Source of the DNA: Deltaproteobacteria bacterium
GTDB taxonomy: Bacteria > Myxococcota_A > UBA9160 > UBA4427
NCBI GenBank assembly: GCA_002709835.1
Contig: PAQX01000066.1
Location: 1 to 50,057 of the forward strand
Reading direction: 5' to 3'
DNA: 50,057 nucleotides
Part shown: in pieces, positions 40,337-49,238 of the stretch
How the letters are laid out: each line of letters begins with the position of its first letter
Numbering within the stretch: the first letter of the stretch is position 1
Notes under the pieces: model-generated
The model's input: the letters and a program-made list of their open reading frames with translations, nothing else
Databases searched by the model: none
What the model was told of the DNA's origin: nothing
Translations under genes and position numbers: made by a program

Positions 40337-42265
40337 ATGCCCGTCCTCGACGCCACTCAGCTCCGCAAGTCCGTCGGCGATCGCACGCTCCTCGACGACG
40401 TGACGCTCACGATCCGGCAGGGCGAGAAGGTCGGTCTGGTCGGCCAGAACGGCTCGGGCAAGAGCAGCCTCGCGCGGGTCCTCGCCGGGATCGACGAGGT
40501 CGATGGCGGCAAGATCGCGCGTCGGCGCGAGTCGACGGTCGGCTACCTGGCGCAGGAGCCCGTCTTCCCGGCGGGTGAGCGGGTTCGCGACGTCGTACTT
40601 TCGAGTCTCACGAAGTGGTCCGCGCTTCGCCGCCACTTCGATGATCTGACGACGGCGCTCGGCGAGACCGACGACGCGGATGAACAGACACGCCTCGCGA
40701 CGGAGCAGGCGGAGGTCGGCGAGGCGCTCGAACGCGAAGGCGGATGGGAGCGGGAGCACGAAGCGGAAGCGACGCTGCTCCATCTCGGGATCGCCGATCC
40801 GGACCGGATCGTGGACACGCTCTCCGGCGGCGAGGCGCGCCGCGTGGCGCTCGCTCAACTGCTCGTCTCCGAACCCGATCTCGCGATCCTCGACGAGCCG
40901 ACGAATCATCTCGACCTCGGCACGATCGAGTGGCTCGAAGAACATCTTCGCGCTCGCTTCGAGGGCGCGGTCCTGCTGATCAGCCATGATCGGACCGTTC
41001 TCGACGCGGTGACCACGCGGACCCTCGAGATCCACCATGGGCGCGTCGAGAGCTACGATGGCGGCTACGCCCGCTATCTGGTCGCGAAAGCCGAGCGCGA
41101 AGCCCACGCCGAGAGGACCTGGCGCAATACCCGGAACTTCCTCCGTCGCGAAGTCGAATGGCTGCGCCGGATGCCCAAGGCTCGCGGCACGAAACAGAAG
41201 GCGCGCATCTCTCGTGCCGAAGCTGCCCTCGAAGAGAAAGCACCTCAGGTAGAGCGCCAGGCCGACCTCCGGATGGCCTCCGAACGCCAGGGCAAGACGA
41301 TCCTCGGCCTCGCGGACGTCGCTCTCGAACGCGATGGCCGCAGGCTCGTGTCCGGGGTCGATCTGGCGCTTCGACCGGGCGACCGGATCGGCATCGTCGG
41401 TCCGAACGGCTCCGGGAAGACCACGCTCCTGCTCGCGATCCTCGAGCGCCTCGAGATTGCGGCGGGGGAGATCGAGCGCGGAGCGACGACGAAGATAGGC
41501 TACCTCGACCAGGCGCGGAGCGAGCTCGACCCGAAGGCGACGGTTCGGGACGCCGCCGTCGGCGACGCGAACGAGATCGTGATCGGGGAAGAACGGCTCT
41601 CGATCGGGAGCTACCTCGAGCGCTTCCTCTTTGATCATGCGGCGCAGCGCCGAAAGGTCGGCGAGCTCTCCGGTGGCGAGCGGGCACGGGTCTGCCTCGC
41701 GCGTCTGCTCTCCCAGAAGTGCAACCTGCTGCTGCTCGACGAGCCGACCAACGACCTGGACGTGATGACGCTGTCGGCGCTCGAAGGGATGCTCCTCGAC
41801 TTCGGCGGGAGCCTCCTGCTCGTGAGTCATGATCGTTGGCTCCTCGACCGTGTCTCGACCGGCATCCTCGCGTTCGAGAAGGGCGGGACGACGGATCTCC
41901 ACATGGGGAGCTACTCCGAGTATCGGGAGCGCCGAGACCGGGAAGAGGCTCGAGGCGCAGCGGAGAAGGCGACTCCCGTGCGCGAGAAGCCGAGGGCGGA
42001 GGGCGCACCGAAGGAGTCGCCGAAGAAGTCGCGGAAGCTCACGCACGCGGAGCGCCGCGAACTCGACGGAATGATGGAGTCGATCGAAGCCGCCGAAGCG
42101 AAAGTCGAACGAGTCCAGTCGAAGCTCGCGGATCCCGATACGTATCAAGGGGACGGCGACGAGGTCGCTATGCTTCGCGCGGAGCTCGCAGCGGCGGAGT
42201 CGGAGGTTCTCCGGCTGACTGAACGCTGGGAAGCGCTCGAAGCGATCGCCGCCGCGGCGGGCTAG
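40337..42265 (+). CDS. uup: ABC-F family ATPase, Uup-like
   Basis: 642 residues. Two nucleotide-binding domains: Walker A GQNGSGKS (36-43), signature [11 protein letters not shown] and Walker [20 protein letters not shown]; then [20 protein letters not shown] and [12 protein letters not shown] charged interdomain linker with [17 protein letters not shown] lies between. The final 80 residues form a coiled coil ([18 protein letters not shown]) typical of Uup, which binds ribosomes or branched DNA. There is no membrane domain, so it acts in the cytosol on translation. ATG 40337 is preferred to GTG 40319 because homology begins there. Its stop shares CTAG with the convergent DUF389 stop. Confidence 0.9.
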   Translation: MPVLDATQLRKSVGDRTLLDDVTLTIRQGEKVGLVGQNGSGKSSLARVLAGIDEVDGGKIARRRESTVGYLAQEPVFPAGERVRDVVLSSLTKWSALRRHFDDLTTALGETDDADEQTRLATEQAEVGEALEREGGWEREHEAEATLLHLGIADPDRIVDTLSGGEARRVALAQLLVSEPDLAILDEPTNHLDLGTIEWLEEHLRARFEGAVLLISHDRTVLDAVTTRTLEIHHGRVESYDGGYARYLVAKAEREAHAERTWRNTRNFLRREVEWLRRMPKARGTKQKARISRAEAALEEKAPQVERQADLRMASERQGKTILGLADVALERDGRRLVSGVDLALRPGDRIGIVGPNGSGKTTLLLAILERLEIAAGEIERGATTKIGYLDQARSELDPKATVRDAAVGDANEIVIGEERLSIGSYLERFLFDHAAQRRKVGELSGGERARVCLARLLSQKCNLLLLDEPTNDLDVMTLSALEGMLLDFGGSLLLVSHDRWLLDRVSTGILAFEKGGTTDLHMGSYSEYRERRDREEARGAAEKATPVREKPRAEGAPKESPKKSRKLTHAERRELDGMMESIEAAEAKVERVQSKLADPDTYQGDGDEVAMLRAELAAAESEVLRLTERWEALEAIAAAAG

Positions 42266-43253
42266 CTCGCGTGTCCTGCCAAGTAGATGATCCCGGCGAG
42301 CAGCACGAGGAGACCGACGAAGGTCGCGATCCCGTGCCGGGCCGAGGATCGCGCCCGCTCAGCGAGCCACCAGTTGCGCGGGCGCATTCCGCGCCAGGCG
42401 AAGGTCAGGATCGCGGCGAGGGTGACCGCCGTGACGTTGCTCGCCGCCAGGAGCAGCGCGTTCGCTGCGCCGATCCAGTTGCCTGACGAGAGCAGCATGC
42501 CGCAGGCGACCGTCGGCGGGAGCAGCGCGACCGCGACCATCACGCCGGTCAGGTAGGTGGGCGCGCCGCTCGTGAAAGCGAGGGCGCCGGCGCATCCCGC
42601 GGCCAGCGCGAGAATCAGGTCCCAGATTCCGACCAGAGTTCGAGAGGCGAGCTCCGGGGTCGTCGGGTCCGCCCCGAGAGCGAAACCAAGGAAGACGGCG
42701 AAGACGAGGGTGAGCAAGAAGCCAACGCTGGTGGTGAGGAGGGCGCGCCGGACGAGGGGCAGGTCGCCGAGGACGATGCCCAGGGCGATCGCCATGTTCG
42801 GTCCGAGCAGGGGGCCACGACCATTGCGCCGATGACCGCGGCCGTGTTGTCGTTCGTGAGGCCGATGCCGGCGACGATTGCGGCAAGGACGACGAGCGTC
42901 AGATAGTTGCGGTGGAGCTTCGCGCCGTCGGCGATGTTCGCGTAGACCTCTTCGCGGCTGACGGCGGCGGAACGGATGCGCTCGGCGCGTCCAGGGTGGT
43001 CGATCGCTGCGGGCCGCGGGATGACGGCGTCGAGAGGCTCGACCAGGACCATGAGCCGCCCGCGTTCGGAGAGCTGCTCATGGAGGGCATCGACCGTGCC
43101 GCCGGACTTCTCCGACCCGATGACGGCGCGGACTACGCTCCCGAATCGCCCGCCTTCCTCGCTCCACGCCTGTTCGGAGCGGTCGCGGAGAATCGCCTCG
43201 GCATCCGGGGCGAGCTCGGTCGGAACGTGGGCTTCGAGGATCTTGAGGGCCAT
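42262..43253 (-). pseudogene. DUF389-family membrane protein, interrupted by one-base frameshift
   Basis: The N-terminal part (ATG 43253 on) reads MALKILEAHVPTEL, then LNRNYL-like sequence ending IGAMVVAP, where the family continues LLGPNMAIALG. Here the frame runs into CSDRTW, but a shift of one base at the G5 run (42810-42814; C5 on the coding strand) restores LLGPNMAIALGIVLGD and the remaining helices to 42262. The restored product is 330 residues, the normal length. The cause may be a real mutation or a homopolymer sequencing error. The two halves otherwise look under selection. Confidence 0.85.
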
Positions 43254-43594
43254 GCGCGCTCCAGGTCGGTACGACGAGAGCGTAGTCGATTTCGTTCGTG
43301 GCTCTGTTCTGGGAACGACGTCCGGTCAGCGACAGAAAGACTCCTATCGCCCCTTCGCCGCCGCCCGAATGGGGCGCGCAATGCGGGAGCGGAGATCGTT
43401 TGGAGGGAAGGGAGCCTCGGTTCGAAATCGATCGGGTCCGCTCTGCCGTGCCCTTCGCCGTCGTCGACGGTCGTGAATCCGATTTTCCGTCGGCGCTGAC
43501 AGGGTCTCCGCGATTGGGCGAGGAGCGGTGCCCCCGCGCGTCCCGACGAGGAGCGGGTCGTCCTGGTCTCGATTCCGAACACCCGCAGGATCGT
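43254..43594. other. Intergenic region, no gene seen
   Basis: These 341 bases lie between two minus-strand genes. Frames on both strands are Arg/Ser/Pro-rich and not protein-like. No terminator hairpin or clear promoter is visible. The stretch may include a decayed gene, but I cannot support it. Confidence 0.35.
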
Positions 43595-44095
43595 TCAGGT
43601 GCCGCGGGCGTTCGACATCGAAGGGATGTCCTTCCCGAGCAAGATGCGCGCGGCCAGGATCATCGGGGCGATCAGCCAGGGCAGGTTGAACACCAGGTAA
43701 TAGAAGGTGTTCGGCGGGGGGTGGGGGCCCAGGAAGGTCTGGGTGAAGTAGAAGAACATGTTCGTGATCGCCGCGCCGGAATAGAAGAGACCGAGCGGAC
43801 GGAGCCATGCGCGGAGTCTCACGAGGCCGATCATCACGAAAAGGAGCGCCGGCGCCTGGAAGAGACCGTCGAAGAGGGTCGCCGCGATCAGGTTCGGCGG
43901 CGGGTCGAGGTGGGCTGGCTCTTCGGCGACGGCCCAGTCGTGGAGCGCGCGAAGCGGGGGCCAGGGGCTGTCCGCCGAGACCGGGACGCCGAGGCCTTCG
44001 GGCAGGCTGAACAGGAATCCGTAGAGAACCGAGATCGAGAAGAATAGAGCGAGTCCGAGATCGAGCGGACGCTTGTGAATCGGCTTCGTTTCCAT
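43595..44095 (-). CDS. EXPERA/emopamil-binding-like membrane protein
   Basis: 166 residues with four hydrophobic helices. RPLDLGLALFFSISVLYG opens the first; LFQAPALLFVMIG, LGLFYSGAAITNMFFYF and YYLVFNLPWLIAPMILAARIL make the rest. The pattern matches the EXPERA superfamily (EBP sterol isomerases, TMEM97), whose members bind or isomerise sterols. The ends are polar. SD GAGGAG precedes ATG 44095. The match is by pattern and needs a profile search; sterol-type function is inference, but it fits the neighbours. Confidence 0.6.
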   Translation of the reverse strand: METKPIHKRPLDLGLALFFSISVLYGFLFSLPEGLGVPVSADSPWPPLRALHDWAVAEEPAHLDPPPNLIAATLFDGLFQAPALLFVMIGLVRLRAWLRPLGLFYSGAAITNMFFYFTQTFLGPHPPPNTFYYLVFNLPWLIAPMILAARILLGKDIPSMSNARGT

Positions 44096-44251
44096 GCGGG
44101 TTCAGCTCCTCGTTGCTTCGTCGCCCCACGCGGTGTACTCCGCCTTCACGTGGGTGACCGGGACACCGACGATGTCAGGAATTTCGTCGGGGGTGGGATC
44201 GAGACGTCGATCAAAAGGGGGCCTGATCTCTCAGGACCCTTCGATCCTACC

Positions 44252-44635
44252 TCAGCGCCGTTGGCTCGCGACGAGCGCGATCACGGCGACGCTGCTGGCC
44301 GAGAAAAGGAACCAGCCGACCGCGATCAGCACGAACATCGAGCCCTCGAGGGGCCTCTTCGCGTCGAGGACGATGCCGCATGCGCCGAAGGTGATCGGCA
44401 CGCCGAGCGCGAGCCCGGCGACGATCGTACGGCGCATGCGGGATGCTGCTGCCGCGCTACCGAGCCGCTCGGACAGGGTGCTGAACACGCCGCGGGTTTC
44501 GAGATCGTCCCGAGGCGGGGTCGTGACCGCGCGAGAGAACGCGAAGAGCGCGCCGCTACAGAGGAGCGCCCAGAACGCGAAGGGGACGTAGTAGGCGAGG
44601 GCGGCGATGACCCCGGAGGCGGAAAAGAGGTCCAT
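44252..44635 (-). CDS. Hypothetical membrane protein
   Basis: 127 residues with a first hydrophobic helix (8-33), a polar cytosolic loop (38-62, TTPPRDDLETRGVFSTLSERLG), and two further helices (70-90 and about 98-122). The basic end SQRR suits a cytosolic tail. No family is recognised. ATG 44635 has GGGAG upstream. It is upstream of the EXPERA-like gene on the same strand, 156 bases apart, possibly in one transcript. Confidence 0.6.
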   Translation of the reverse strand: MDLFSASGVIAALAYYVPFAFWALLCSGALFAFSRAVTTPPRDDLETRGVFSTLSERLGSAAAASRMRRTIVAGLALGVPITFGACGIVLDAKRPLEGSMFVLIAVGWFLFSASSVAVIALVASQRR

Positions 44636-44907
44636 GTCCAGGCTCCCGTAAGTTACGAGGCGGGATTTCGAGGATCGCGCGGATGGCCCCTTCGCTCAAT
44701 CGCGAAAGTGATCTTCCACCCGCCGTCGAGCGCGCAGACGCCAGGGCCAATCCGGAAGGGGATCCCGGGAGGTCGGGCAGGACCGGATCGTTCGCCCTTC
44801 CTGGCGGCGGAGGTTCCGATTTCTGACTACGCTCGACGCTTCGGTGGCGGCCGATCGGTCGCTCACCCGAGAGACTGGAATAGCGAAGCGACGATCAAGG
44901 AGGATGC

Positions 44908-45498
44908 ATGATGGCGAACGAAAACGGAAAGCCGAGCCTGACCAGAGAAGGAATGGGAATCGTCTCGGGACTTCCTCTCGAGATCGCCGACGACTCTCCG
45001 GAGGCGCTCCGCGACGCCGTGCAGATGCTCCTGGACATGGAGGCGATCCGGCGGGTGAAGCACGCCTACTTCCGGTGCATCGATACGGGCAACTTCGACG
45101 AGCTCGAAGGCCTCTTCCACGAGAACGTGAAGGTCCACTTCATCGGCGGCACCTACGAGTGGAAGCTCGAAGGGAAGACCGAGTACCTCGCGTCCATCCG
45201 CGCCTCCTTTCATAACCGCTCGGTCGGCCATCATAATGGCCACCAGCCGGAGATCGAGATGCTCTCCGCGACCGAGGCGACCGGCGTCTGGTACCTGACC
45301 GACAACATGTGGATCATGAACCGCGAAGCCTTCACGACCGGGACGGCGATCTATTGGGACCGCTACGTCAAGGAAGACGGCCGCTGGCAGATCATCGACA
45401 CGAAGTACGAGCGGATCTACGAGCTCAACGAGCACCAGCCCAAGGAGCCGCGTTTCGATTACCACTACCTGGGCAAGTACGGCGCGGACCCGAGCTGA
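44908..45498 (+). CDS. SnoaL-like/NTF2-fold protein
   Basis: 196 residues. After a 30-residue extension, the NTF2-like fold begins MLLDMEAIRRVKHAYFRCIDTGNFDEL, then FIGGTYEWKLEGKTEYLASI, HHNGHQPEIEM and WYLTDNMWIMNREAF. It is longer than most SnoaL_4 proteins, with a polar C-terminal tail. An ATGATG start with AAGGAGG just upstream. It is followed after 21 bases by another SnoaL gene, so a tandem pair, perhaps a hetero-oligomer, acts on one substrate. Confidence 0.85.
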   Translation: MMANENGKPSLTREGMGIVSGLPLEIADDSPEALRDAVQMLLDMEAIRRVKHAYFRCIDTGNFDELEGLFHENVKVHFIGGTYEWKLEGKTEYLASIRASFHNRSVGHHNGHQPEIEMLSATEATGVWYLTDNMWIMNREAFTTGTAIYWDRYVKEDGRWQIIDTKYERIYELNEHQPKEPRFDYHYLGKYGADPS

Positions 45499-45519
45499 GC
45501 CATTCCCGGAGAAAACCAC

Positions 45520-45951
45520 GTGATCGACGCCGCCGACCGTCTGGCGATCCACGAGCTGCTAGACCGCTACTGCCACAGCATCGACGCCGCTCGCGGTGAG
45601 CTTTGCGCTGCGCTCTTCACTGACGACGCGACGCTCGAGACGCCCGTCGGCGTCGCCGAGGGCGCGGCTGCAATCCAGGAGTGGATCGATGGGCGGCTCG
45701 CGATGCGGCAGCCCGAGATTCAGGTTCGGCACTCCCCGCTGAGTGTCCTGCTCGCACCGATCGACGCCGATCAGGTCCGCGTCCGGAGCACCCTTCTCTA
45801 TACCTGGGAGACGCTCGAGATCCCGCGTGAGGTCGACGTGAAGTCGACCGTCATCTACGAGGACGTCGTCCGGCGAATGGCGCAGGGCTGGCGCTTCGCC
45901 TCGCGGAAGTGCGATACGCAGATCCCGCTGGACGACGACTACTTCCGCTAG
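45520..45951 (+). CDS. SnoaL-like/NTF2-fold protein
   Basis: 143 residues opening with GTG (GGAGAA upstream). LAIHELLDRYCHSIDAARGELCAALF and DATLETPVGVAEG are the usual SnoaL_4 start, with RRMAQGWRFASRKCDTQI as the last strands. The RYCHSID segment matches that of the SnoaL at 10790. It shares its stop-codon CTAG with the convergent sulfotransferase. Likely a partner to the preceding SnoaL gene. Confidence 0.85.
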   Translation: MIDAADRLAIHELLDRYCHSIDAARGELCAALFTDDATLETPVGVAEGAAAIQEWIDGRLAMRQPEIQVRHSPLSVLLAPIDADQVRVRSTLLYTWETLEIPREVDVKSTVIYEDVVRRMAQGWRFASRKCDTQIPLDDDYFR

Positions 45952-47030
45952 TTCTCGCGCGGCGAGAACTGGTTCCCCGAAGACGGGCGGCTCACCTCGC
46001 GGCCCAGCAGGACCAGCGCCGAGTGGCAGAGCTCGCCGATCGTCGCGGCTTCTTCGGCCGAAGGCGTCGCCCGTCCGGCCCTTCCCGGCGTGAGAAGGGC
46101 GATTGCGTCCTTCATCCACGCGTCGTCCCCCGGCAGGTCGAAGAAGTCGACGATGCGATCGAGCAGGGCTTTCGGATCCGCCTGCAGATCCTCGAACGAG
46201 ATCTCCGCGTACTGACGCGCATCGAGCCGCTTCACCGACGCGAAGCCCCGAAGCACCATCTCGTTCCAGTCTCGCAGGAAGAGCTCGATCGGAACTTCGT
46301 GATCAAAGAGGGCCTGAAGCCTCGTAGACATCGGCCCGTCGTCGTTCAGGTCCGACGCATCGAGGTCGCTCCATGCGATTCCGTCGGCCGTGCGAAGCCC
46401 GTAGTGGCTGAGCGCGAAGAGTCGCATGTGGTTGTGGTTCTTCATGGAGCGCGCGACGTCGAAGGGATCTCGGTGGAGATGGAGAAAACGCGCGTCGGGG
46501 AAGAGCTCGATCAGCTCGGGGAGCTGGGAGAGGGTCCCGCCGCTTCGTTCGATCCAGACCTTCTTGCCCGCGCGGCGCGTCGTCCACTCGAAGAGGACGA
46601 GGAGCTGTTCGCTCAGCTTCCGCGTCGGTTGTTCGCGGGCGAACGCGAGGAGTTCTTCGAAGACGTCCGGCGCCGCGTCTTCGAAGAGCGTCGCGAGCGG
46701 AAGCAGGATCAGCTCCGGATAGACGTCGTCCCGATAGTTTTTGGGCGAGACGCCGGGCGGCGGGTTCTCGAGATCGAACTGGATCTCCGGCGTCTTCAGG
46801 TGGCCGACGATCTTCTTGAATTCACCGGTCGAGCGAAGCCCGCAGTCACAGATCGCCGCGAGCTCGGCGCCGTCGACGTCGCGCTCGCCGTACTTCTTGA
46901 TCCCGTCGAGCCCGACGAGGAACTCCGAGAGAACGCAGACCTCCGGATGCACGTCGAGCATCTTCGACAGGATCGTCGAACCACACCGACCGGTGCCGAT
47001 GATGAAGCGGGGGCTCTCGTCGCCGGGCAC
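45948..47030 (-). CDS. Sulfotransferase family protein
   Basis: 360 residues. The 5'-phosphosulfate loop GTGRCGSTILSKML is at about 12-25 and the 3'-phosphate segment HLHRDPFDVARSMK near 185-198, both for PAPS binding. The C-terminal domain has FEDLQADP, a common element of bacterial stf genes. It would transfer sulfate from PAPS to a hydroxyl or amine, possibly a steroid or glycolipid. The start is GTG 47030, 24 bases after the upstream DDN-like gene stop. Confidence 0.9.
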   Translation of the reverse strand: MPGDESPRFIIGTGRCGSTILSKMLDVHPEVCVLSEFLVGLDGIKKYGERDVDGAELAAICDCGLRSTGEFKKIVGHLKTPEIQFDLENPPPGVSPKNYRDDVYPELILLPLATLFEDAAPDVFEELLAFAREQPTRKLSEQLLVLFEWTTRRAGKKVWIERSGGTLSQLPELIELFPDARFLHLHRDPFDVARSMKNHNHMRLFALSHYGLRTADGIAWSDLDASDLNDDGPMSTRLQALFDHEVPIELFLRDWNEMVLRGFASVKRLDARQYAEISFEDLQADPKALLDRIVDFFDLPGDDAWMKDAIALLTPGRAGRATPSAEEAATIGELCHSALVLLGREVSRPSSGNQFSPREN

Positions 47031-47054
47031 GTCGTCAGGCTTCGCGGCGGGGTC

Positions 47055-47513
47055 TTAGTTCGCCGGCTGGCAGTCGAAGACCGGGATGTTCCGATCGGTC
47101 CGCTTCTGATAGTCGTCGAACTCGTGATAATGCTCGACGCAGATGGGCCAGAGTCGGGCCTTCTCTTCGTCGCTCACCTGGCGCGCGACTAGATTCATCT
47201 TCTTGCCCTTGTAGTGGGCAGTGATCTGCGGGTTCTTCTGGACGCTCTTCACCCAGACGGGGCTCTTCGGAGCGCCACCCTGAGAGCCAACGATGATCAC
47301 GCCGTTCTCGTGCGGGACGTACATCAGCGGGATGGAAATCTGCTTTCCGCTCTTCGCGCCGATCATGTCGATCACGACGATCGGGCGGCCCTGGAACGTG
47401 CTCATCAGGCGACCGCCCGTGAGCTTGTAGACGAAGACGTTGAGCTTCGAGAAAGGCTTGATGAACTTGCGGAGCTGGGAGTACTCCTTGTCGGTCATCG
47501 GATTTTCGGCCAT
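47055..47513 (-). CDS. Deazaflavin (F420)-dependent nitroreductase/quinone reductase-like protein
   Basis: 152 residues of the split beta-barrel DDN/FPR fold: NVFVYKLTGGRLMSTFQGRPIVVIDM, GAKSGKQISIPLMYVPHENGVIIVGSQGG and the PVWVKSVQKNPQITAHYKGKKM stretch. Actinobacterial relatives use coenzyme F420H2, and the presence of LLM genes nearby fits a shared cofactor, though no F420 biosynthesis gene is seen. Whether this bacterium makes F420 cannot be said. Probably in an operon with the sulfotransferase. Confidence 0.88.
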   Translation of the reverse strand: MAENPMTDKEYSQLRKFIKPFSKLNVFVYKLTGGRLMSTFQGRPIVVIDMIGAKSGKQISIPLMYVPHENGVIIVGSQGGAPKSPVWVKSVQKNPQITAHYKGKKMNLVARQVSDEEKARLWPICVEHYHEFDDYQKRTDRNIPVFDCQPAN

Positions 47514-47602
47514 CGCGGGAAACCTCCTGGAGCCGCCGGGGCATGCGGTTGGCGGCGCTCCCAGTCTAGCGAGATGGACGGCCGCGGGGGTAGGCTCGGG
47601 AG

Positions 47603-48691
47603 ATGCCGAAGATCACCTCCCGACAGGTCCAGTCCCGTTCCCTTTCCTTCCATACCCTCGAGTGTGGCGAACCTCGAGACGGGGAGGACCCCGTGATCCT
47701 GCTGCACGGGTTCCCCCAGACTTCGCACATGTGGCGCCATCAGTTGCCGGTCTTGGGCGAGCGCTTCCACTGCTATGCGCCAGACACCCGTGGCTACGGT
47801 GGAACCGACAAGCCCCGAGTTCGTCTGGATCGGTCGATTCTCGCCCGCGACGTGATCGACTTCATGGACGCGCTCGGAATCGAGCGCGCGCGCCTCGTCG
47901 GCCACGACTGGGGCGGGATCATCGCGAGTGCCGCGGCCCTCAAGTACCCGGACCGCTTCAGTCGTCTGGCCCTCCTCGACACCCTCGTGTCGGTCTGGAT
48001 CACATGGGGGATCCACGGCTACTGGTTCAAGGCCGAGCCCGATGCCGAGGACTTCTGGAAGAAGCACCACGCCGACTTCATCCGCTCGGTCTTCGCCGGT
48101 GAGTCGGGCAAGTTCGGCGGCCCGCCGGAGTCACGCTGGGCGGGCGTCGAGGGCTCTGAAGGTTCCGAGGCGCTGAACGACTTCGACCCGACGAATTTCT
48201 GGAGTTCCGAGGACGTCGACCACTATGTGAAGGCCTTCTCTGATCCGGACAGCTGGTTCCACTCGATCGAGTACTACCGCCACTGCCTGCCCTTCCACGT
48301 CGCGACGCCGGACCCGGAAGCGCCGTGCGGTCAGCGCTTCGAGTTCCGGTCGAGCCAGCAGATCGCTGCCATGTGGCACCACGAGAACCTGCTTTTCGGT
48401 CATCCCGAGTGGAACGACAACTTCATGGTCTTCGCGCCCGAGGATTGGCACCTGACCTACGACGCGCCGACGATGTACGTGTTCAGTCCGTTCCTCGTTC
48501 CGCAGGCCTTCGTCGACGACCAGCTTCCGCAGGACGACTACATCCCGAGCGGGAACCCCTACGCGGATTCCTTCGCCCATCATTTCCCGGACCTCCGGAC
48601 TCGGGGCGCCCAGTGTGGCCATTTCATTCCGGAGGAAGCACCGGAGCGAACGAACGAGCTTCTCCTGCAGTTTCTGTCCGGCGAGATCTAG
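47603..48691 (+). CDS. Alpha/beta hydrolase, epoxide-hydrolase-like
   Basis: 362 residues. HGFPQT (35-40) is the oxyanion hole, GHDWGG carries the Asp102 nucleophile, and His340 in QCGHFIPEEAPE is the base; an Asp nucleophile marks epoxide hydrolases and haloalkane/haloacetate dehalogenases. The cap domain (about 135-260) is large and aromatic-rich. No signal peptide. Epoxide or halo-compound hydrolysis is expected; the two cannot be told apart by sequence alone. Confidence 0.88.
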   Translation: MPKITSRQVQSRSLSFHTLECGEPRDGEDPVILLHGFPQTSHMWRHQLPVLGERFHCYAPDTRGYGGTDKPRVRLDRSILARDVIDFMDALGIERARLVGHDWGGIIASAAALKYPDRFSRLALLDTLVSVWITWGIHGYWFKAEPDAEDFWKKHHADFIRSVFAGESGKFGGPPESRWAGVEGSEGSEALNDFDPTNFWSSEDVDHYVKAFSDPDSWFHSIEYYRHCLPFHVATPDPEAPCGQRFEFRSSQQIAAMWHHENLLFGHPEWNDNFMVFAPEDWHLTYDAPTMYVFSPFLVPQAFVDDQLPQDDYIPSGNPYADSFAHHFPDLRTRGAQCGHFIPEEAPERTNELLLQFLSGEI

Positions 48692-48814
48692 GCGAGCGCG
48701 CTTCGGATGGGGGCGCCTCGGAGCACCTCGGCGACAATCCGGAGCGCGTGATCGAACGTTGCCCGGTCCCCCGGAGCGCAAGCAGCGGAGTCGGATCGTC
48801 TGGCGCTTCGCTGG

Positions 48815-49234
48815 CTAGGCCGTGCGCGGCTTCAAGAGCGCGATCGTCGATGTCGCCTTCGCGATCTTCACGCCTTCAGGGGTCCGGAGGAGGCCTTCGG
48901 CGAAAACCGTTCGCCCACCGCCGTGCTCGACCCATCCCTCCGCGATCAAACTCCCCGGGTTCGCGGCGCGGAAGAACGAGACCTTCACGTCGAGGGACAT
49001 CGCCACTCGCCCGTCGGCGCCGATCATCGACGCAGTGGCCATCGCATTGTCGATCCAGCCCGTCACGAAGCCGCCCTGAGCCACGTCGCCCGAGTGACAG
49101 TGGTCGAGGCGGCACTCGAACCCGACGACGGCGCGTCGGTTCTCCTCGTCGAGCTCGAGGTAACGAACGAAGCCCAGCGTCTCGAGCATCGGGCGAATGG
49201 ACGGGTGGACCTTGTCCAGTTCGTGGCCGGCCAG
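48815..49234 (-). CDS. PaaI/hotdog thioesterase family protein, probable CTG start
   Basis: About 139 residues. The hotdog core shows HCHSGDVAQGGFVTGWIDNAMATAS, MSLDVKVSFFRAA and GRTVFAEGLLRTPEG. Thioesterases of this group cleave acyl-CoA or aryl-CoA. The first ATG (49189) would remove LAGHELDKVHPSIRP, which is protein-like and in frame. The only start that keeps it is CTG 49234, with GGAGGA 8 bases upstream on the end of the preceding gene. The ATG alternative gives 124 residues. It ends the HSL esterase transcript, four bases after its stop. Confidence 0.82.
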   Translation of the reverse strand: MAGHELDKVHPSIRPMLETLGFVRYLELDEENRRAVVGFECRLDHCHSGDVAQGGFVTGWIDNAMATASMIGADGRVAMSLDVKVSFFRAANPGSLIAEGWVEHGGGRTVFAEGLLRTPEGVKIAKATSTIALLKPRTA

Positions 49235-49238
49235 TGGA

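Noticed and set aside
40220..42148. 642-codon minus-strand frame opposite uup
   Set aside because: Shadow; both ABC domains are clear on the plus strand.
42810..42814. Programmed ribosomal frameshift site in DUF389 gene
   Set aside because: The C5 run lacks a good slippery heptamer and no stimulatory pseudoknot is evident; error or mutation is simpler.
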